A stretch of DNA of 8,395 bases, from NCBI GenBank assembly GCA_021413565.1, contig JAIOQC010000084.1:1-8395 (forward strand), read 5' to 3'. The position numbers and the translations under genes were made by a program. This DNA comes from Candidatus Nomurabacteria bacterium. Lineage in GTDB: Bacteria > Patescibacteriota > Minisyncoccia > Phycocordibacterales > UBA9973. The first letter of the stretch is position 1, and each line of letters begins with the position of its first letter. Below, in pieces: positions 6,396 through 8,395 of the stretch. Under the pieces are notes generated by a model. The model did not search any database and had not been told where the DNA came from. It worked only from the letters and a program-made list of their open reading frames with translations.

Positions 6396-6504
6396 GGATC
6401 GAACAGCGGAGTCATATTTTTCTAGTAAGAAAAATAGACGAGCTGGTGCCTAGACAAAACTTTTTGACGAAAAAGTTTTAGTCGAGGGAGATACCCCTGC
6501 CTCC
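6390..6504. repeat. Nested palindrome U2 with tRNA T-arm-like ends
   Basis: It has the same 14-nt left end as U1, exactly 104 nt downstream, and the right end CCCTGCCTCC. GCAGGG (6392-6397) pairs with CCCTGC (6495-6500). Arm A runs 6404-6445: CAGC/GCTG, then GTC/GAC, then the perfect 9-bp TATTTTTCT/AGAAAAATA with loop AGTA. Arm B runs 6453-6483: GAC/GTC with one bulged A, then AAAACTTTTT/AAAAAGTTTT with loop GACG. The inner arms differ entirely from those of U1 while the ends are shared. Together with H1 and the tRNA terminator, this accounts for most of the 361-bp gap between the tRNA and the next gene. Confidence 0.75.
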
Positions 6505-6510
6505 TAGGTA

Positions 6511-6539
6511 TTTACAAACTACTCATTTTGTGGTATTTT
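6511..6539 (+). promoter_or_regulatory. Putative promoter of the 6575 gene
   Basis: TTTACA (6511-6516), a 17-bp spacer and TATTTT (6534-6539) preceded by TGG give a plausible extended -10 promoter. The leader to ATG 6575 would be about 30 nt of A-rich sequence with no Shine-Dalgarno. Confidence 0.45.
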
Positions 6540-6574
6540 TGGACAAATAACTGAAATTTAAAAAATCTAAAAAA

Positions 6575-7009
6575 ATGGAAAAAATAAATAAACTTTTAGA
6601 AAAATTTTGTGAGGAAAAAAACTTAGAGTTAATTTTCCCAAAAAAGAAACTACAAACTTGTCGTAATACAGACTTATTAAATAAAAACAAATATTCCACA
6701 TTCATTATAATCAATGAAAAAAATGAAGAAGATTTAATGATTAGGGATTTAGAAAACCCAATTATTCAAAATATGGCGAGAGAAAATTCTCTCAAAAATT
6801 GTTTTTATTGTCAATTTGGATGCAGTATCGAAAGTAATAATTTTTTAAGGGTAATTGTTGTTGAAAATGACAAAAAAGCTTACATTTTTTCAGAAGAAAC
6901 AATTTCAAATGAGTTATATTGTCCTGATTCAGATTGGGATGATGACGATGGTGATTGGGCTGGAAGAGAAGCTCATAACATAAGAGCATTTTCTCTTAGA
7001 GAAAAGTAA
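6575..7009 (+). CDS. Hypothetical protein, AT-rich orphan with Cys cluster and acidic tail
   Basis: I do not recognise this 144-aa protein. It starts MEKINKLLEKFCEEKNLEL, a short amphipathic helix, and has no signal peptide or membrane segment, so it is probably cytosolic. A Cys cluster CFYCQFGC (76-83, CxxCxxxC) might bind metal; other cysteines are C12, C29 and C116. A hydrophobic strand LRVIVVENDKKAYIF (91-105) is followed by a strongly acidic patch, YCPDSDWDDDDGDW (115-128). Codon use is more A/T-rich than that of the housekeeping genes here, and it sits between repeat elements, which hints at acquisition. It has a possible promoter and a terminator of its own. The frame is open with Lys/Asn/Glu-rich composition and a clear stop; it reads as a genuine soluble protein, but function is unknown. 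Confidence 0.7.
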   Translation: MEKINKLLEKFCEEKNLELIFPKKKLQTCRNTDLLNKNKYSTFIIINEKNEEDLMIRDLENPIIQNMARENSLKNCFYCQFGCSIESNNFLRVIVVENDKKAYIFSEETISNELYCPDSDWDDDDGDWAGREAHNIRAFSLREK

Positions 7010-7027
7010 TAGGATTTAATTGTTGAT

Positions 7028-7062
7028 AAAAGAGCCGCACTTTATTGAGTGGTTCTTTTTTT
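7028..7062 (+). terminator. Terminator of the 6575 gene
   Basis: AAAGAGCC pairs with GGTTCTTT (one G-T), then a 2-nt bulge, then ACT/AGT with loop TTATTG. Seven Ts (7056-7062) end the structure, about 20 nt after the stop codon. Confidence 0.78.
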
Positions 7063-7080
7063 ATTTACCTATTATTTCAA

Positions 7081-7105
7081 GTAGAACATCGTTCCAAGTT
7101 CGGAG
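7081..7105 (+). repeat. 25-bp dispersed repeat, copy 1
   Basis: It matches 7461-7485 with a single mismatch (third base); the shared core includes CGTTCCAAGTTCGGAG. It lies 75 nt before the ATG of the 56-aa gene. GAAC and GTTC words within it give several weak alternative hairpins. Confidence 0.8.
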
Positions 7106-7165
7106 AACCTATTGAGCCATATTTTTTAATGGTTATTTTACCTACCTTAGTAGAAGTTCGAACTA

Positions 7166-7174
7166 TGATATAAT
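7166..7174 (+). promoter_or_regulatory. Extended -10 promoter of the 56-aa gene
   Basis: TGATATAAT is followed by TTTATT and the ATG at 7181, the same 6-nt spacing as the other leaderless starts. A 10-bp palindrome AGTTCGAACT (7155-7164) lies just upstream of the -10 and could be an operator. Confidence 0.65.
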
Positions 7175-7180
7175 TTTATT

Positions 7181-7351
7181 ATGAAAATAATTAAAATAAC
7201 ACATATATTACTTGCTCTTGTGTCAGGAGTACTTCTTATAGGGTACGGTGGCTTTGATGACAGTCCTGGAGCTCAAGGTATTGGGCTTCTTACAATCATA
7301 GGAAGTATAATATTGATTATATCTATTTATAGAAAATCAAAAAATCATTAA
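7181..7351 (+). CDS. Small two-helix membrane protein with DDSPG motif (56 aa)
   Basis: This short gene is easy to miss. It encodes MKIIKITHILLALVSGVLL, then IGYGGFDDSPGAQGIG, then LLTIIGSIILIISIYRKSKNH. Two hydrophobic helices (about 5-22 and 34-49) flank a short acidic/Gly turn with DDSPGAQGIG (26-35), and the C-terminus RKSKNH is basic, so both ends should be cytoplasmic. The clean alternation of helices, an extended -10 exactly 6 nt before the ATG and a TAA stop support a real gene. Small two-helix proteins with this DDSPG turn occur in other bacteria to my recollection; no function is known. No convincing terminator follows, and the next gene starts 178 nt later with its own putative promoter. 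Confidence 0.72.
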   Translation: MKIIKITHILLALVSGVLLIGYGGFDDSPGAQGIGLLTIIGSIILIISIYRKSKNH

Positions 7352-7416
7352 AAAAGATAGATACTTTTATCTTGAGTAAGATTTCGAATATTATAACTAG
7401 AGAGCTTGTGAACTAT

Positions 7417-7433
7417 ATAGTGGTTAGCACTAT
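7417..7433 (+). repeat. Hairpin between the 56-aa gene and yibE/F
   Basis: ATAGTG (7417-7422) and CACTAT (7428-7433) form a perfect 6-bp stem with loop GTTAG. A T run (7445-7450) follows 11 nt later, too far for a standard terminator, so its role is open. Confidence 0.3.
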
Positions 7434-7460
7434 GATATGTTTACTTTTTTAATATCTCTG

Positions 7461-7485
7461 GTCGAACATCGTTCCAAGTTCGGAG
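7461..7485 (+). repeat. 25-bp dispersed repeat, copy 2
   Basis: It is the second copy of the repeat at 7081-7105, 380 nt downstream in the same orientation. In this copy CGAAC (7463-7467) and GTTCG (7478-7482) form a 5-bp stem. It lies 44 nt before the ATG of the yibE/F gene. Confidence 0.8.
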
Positions 7486-7514
7486 CATATAAAAAAGAGA
7501 AAACTTTCTAAGTA

Positions 7515-7523
7515 TGATAATAT
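7515..7523 (+). promoter_or_regulatory. Putative promoter of the yibE/F gene
   Basis: TGATAATAT followed by ATAAAG and the ATG at 7530 keeps the TGn-hexamer-6 nt-ATG geometry. The hexamer TAATAT matches only 4 of 6 consensus bases; GATAAT (7516-7521) is an alternative. Confidence 0.4.
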
Positions 7524-7529
7524 ATAAAG

Positions 7530-7922
7530 ATGATAGTTTCTGTTACAAAAAAGATTATTTTATTCTCATTGCTTTTATTAGTTGCAATTCCTTTATATGC
7601 TCAAACTAACGATATACAAAGGGCAAAAGTTTTAGAAGTAATTAAAGAAGAAAAAAGTGTTATCTTGGAAGAATTTAGCAAAGGGGGAATTGAGAGTCTA
7701 AACCAGGCTTTATCTGCCGAGATTATCGATGGAGCCGAGAAAGGTAAGCAAATAAAATTAGAAAATGATTATATAAAACTTGAGAAAGGAGATGTCTTTT
7801 TTGTAGAAAAAGGAGAACTTGATGGTCAGGAAATATATAGTGTTAAAGAAAGAGATAGGCAAATCCCAATTTTATTATTACTTCTAATGGTAAGCAAGGA
7901 TTTCGATCTCTCCTGTCACTAA
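7530..7922 (+). CDS. YibE/F-family protein, N-terminal fragment ended by a frameshift
   Basis: This 130-aa frame is the front part of a YibE/F membrane protein, a family of unknown function. Residues 1-24 are a signal peptide (cleaved after PLYA). Residues about 28-108 form the small extracytoplasmic beta domain: RAKVLEVIKEEKSVILEE, SAEIIDGAEKGKQIKLEND, KGDVFFVEKGE. RQIPILLLLL (110-119) starts the first transmembrane helix, then the frame leaves the family sequence (VSKDFDLSCH) and stops. The family sequence resumes at once in the frame one base back (starting about 7886), described in the next entry. With NGKQGF following straight after ILLLLL, the first helix is about 8-10 residues too short. 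That suggests a deletion of 3n+1 bases rather than one lost base, or an assembly error in the TTATTATTA tract. Confidence 0.8.
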   Translation: MIVSVTKKIILFSLLLLVAIPLYAQTNDIQRAKVLEVIKEEKSVILEEFSKGGIESLNQALSAEIIDGAEKGKQIKLENDYIKLEKGDVFFVEKGELDGQEIYSVKERDRQIPILLLLLMVSKDFDLSCH

Positions 7923-8395
7923 CTGGAAGTTTCTTAGTAATTGTATACATATTACTACCACTTCTTATCAAAGGATATTCACCAATTCTTGTGAGTGTAG
8001 TCGTTGCAACCATTATTCTGTTCTTTGCCATTTACTTCACCCACGGTTTCAATAGAGAATCCTCCGTTGCTTTCTCTGGTACTATCATTTCTGTTGTTCT
8101 AACAGGATTACTTGCAGTTTTTTCTGTCTGGATAATGAACCTTACTGGTTTTGATACGGAGGAAGCAACATATCTGCAGATGGGCAATGCGGTCAAACTA
8201 AACTTTCACGGTTTACTACTTGGCGGTATCTTGATAGGAGTTTTAGGAATACTCGATGATATTGCTGTAACTCAATCAGCCGTGGTAAGCGAAATATATC
8301 AATCTGCAAGTCATTTGAAGCCAAAAGAAGTGTACAAAAAGGCTATGAGAGTAGGGAAAGAGCATGTATCAGCATTAGTGAACACACTTGTTTTA
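7859..8395 (+). pseudogene. YibE/F-family protein, C-terminal part in the shifted frame, running off the window
   Basis: In the frame with codons starting at 7886, 7889 and so on, 170 codons to the window end read as YibE/F: NGKQGFRSLLSLTG, YILLPLLIKGYSPILVSVVV, FTHGFNRESSVAFSGT, NLTGFDTEEATYLQMG, HGLLLGGILIGVLGILDDIAVTQSAVVSE and YKKAMRVGKEHVSALVNTLVL. About five hydrophobic helices are visible. GILDDIAVTQ and the basic KKAMRVGKEH are hallmark blocks of the family. The frame is open from 7859 (after TAG at 7856-7858) and continues past the window. No ATG suited to independent translation appears near its beginning, so as read the gene is disrupted. Apart from the junction the sequence looks intact, so the lesion is recent or is a sequencing/assembly artefact. 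Confidence 0.82.

Noticed and set aside
6113..6481. Open frames on both strands across the tRNA and the palindromes (100 aa minus, 77 aa plus), including an EAGIEPAT-type stretch
   Set aside because: These are translations of antisense tRNA and hairpin DNA; the frames run through the tRNA gene, its terminator and palindromes and have no promoter or protein-like pattern.
6286..6504. Integron attC sites
   Set aside because: No GTTRRRY or RYYYAAC core at the ends, no cassette-like genes between them and no integrase in the window.
6286..6504. CRISPR array
   Set aside because: Only two repeat copies with structured, non-spacer interiors, and no cas genes.
7354..7373. AAGATA/TATCTT hairpin after the 56-aa gene as a terminator
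   Set aside because: All-AT-dominated 6-bp stem with an 8-nt loop and no T run after it.
7872..7890. Programmed -1 ribosomal frameshift joining the two YibE/F parts
   Set aside because: No X-XXY-YYZ heptamer in the right frame, no evident downstream pseudoknot, and the first transmembrane helix would still be too short.

Overview
The window is AT-rich bacterial DNA with short intergenic gaps, TAA stop codons on every complete gene, and no recognisable Shine-Dalgarno sequence before any start. That, the protein types (a Ser/Thr-rich single-pass surface protein, a YibE/F protein, a DDSPG micro-membrane protein) and the lean gene set suggest a Patescibacteria/CPR member, probably Parcubacteria-like. 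This is an inference; no marker gene in the window proves it.

Layout: (1) 1-225, minus, is the start of DNA polymerase III alpha (PHP domain), divergent from rnhB (287-937, plus). rnhB carries an in-frame 66-bp palindromic insert. (2) A perfect 23-bp hairpin at 938-987 serves as a shared terminator between rnhB and a convergent three-gene minus-strand operon: glutamate dehydrogenase (5351 to 4131), M1 aminopeptidase (4128 to 1543) and a DUF2231 membrane protein (1530 to 1009). The first two suit peptide scavenging followed by glutamate deamination. (3) 5352-5510 is a divergent promoter region leading to a secreted, Thr/Ser/Asn-rich, membrane-anchored protein (5511-6053) with its own terminator. 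(4) tRNA-Asn(GTT) at 6142-6213 has its own promoter and terminator. (5) 6250-6510 has no credible gene. It holds one hairpin and two consecutive nested palindromes whose ends are copies, in inverted orientation, of the tRNA T-arm/acceptor segment. (6) 6575-7009 is a very AT-rich orphan gene. It is followed by a 56-aa two-helix membrane protein (7181-7351) and a YibE/F gene (7530 to window end) broken by a frameshift. A 25-bp repeat occurs once upstream of each of these last two genes.

Two themes stand out. First, four transcription units have TGnTATAAT exactly 6 nt before the ATG, and a fifth has a weaker version at the same spacing, implying leaderless mRNAs. Second, there are several palindromic or repeat elements: one inside rnhB, two beside the tRNA, and one dispersed pair. 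These are the best candidates for something undescribed.
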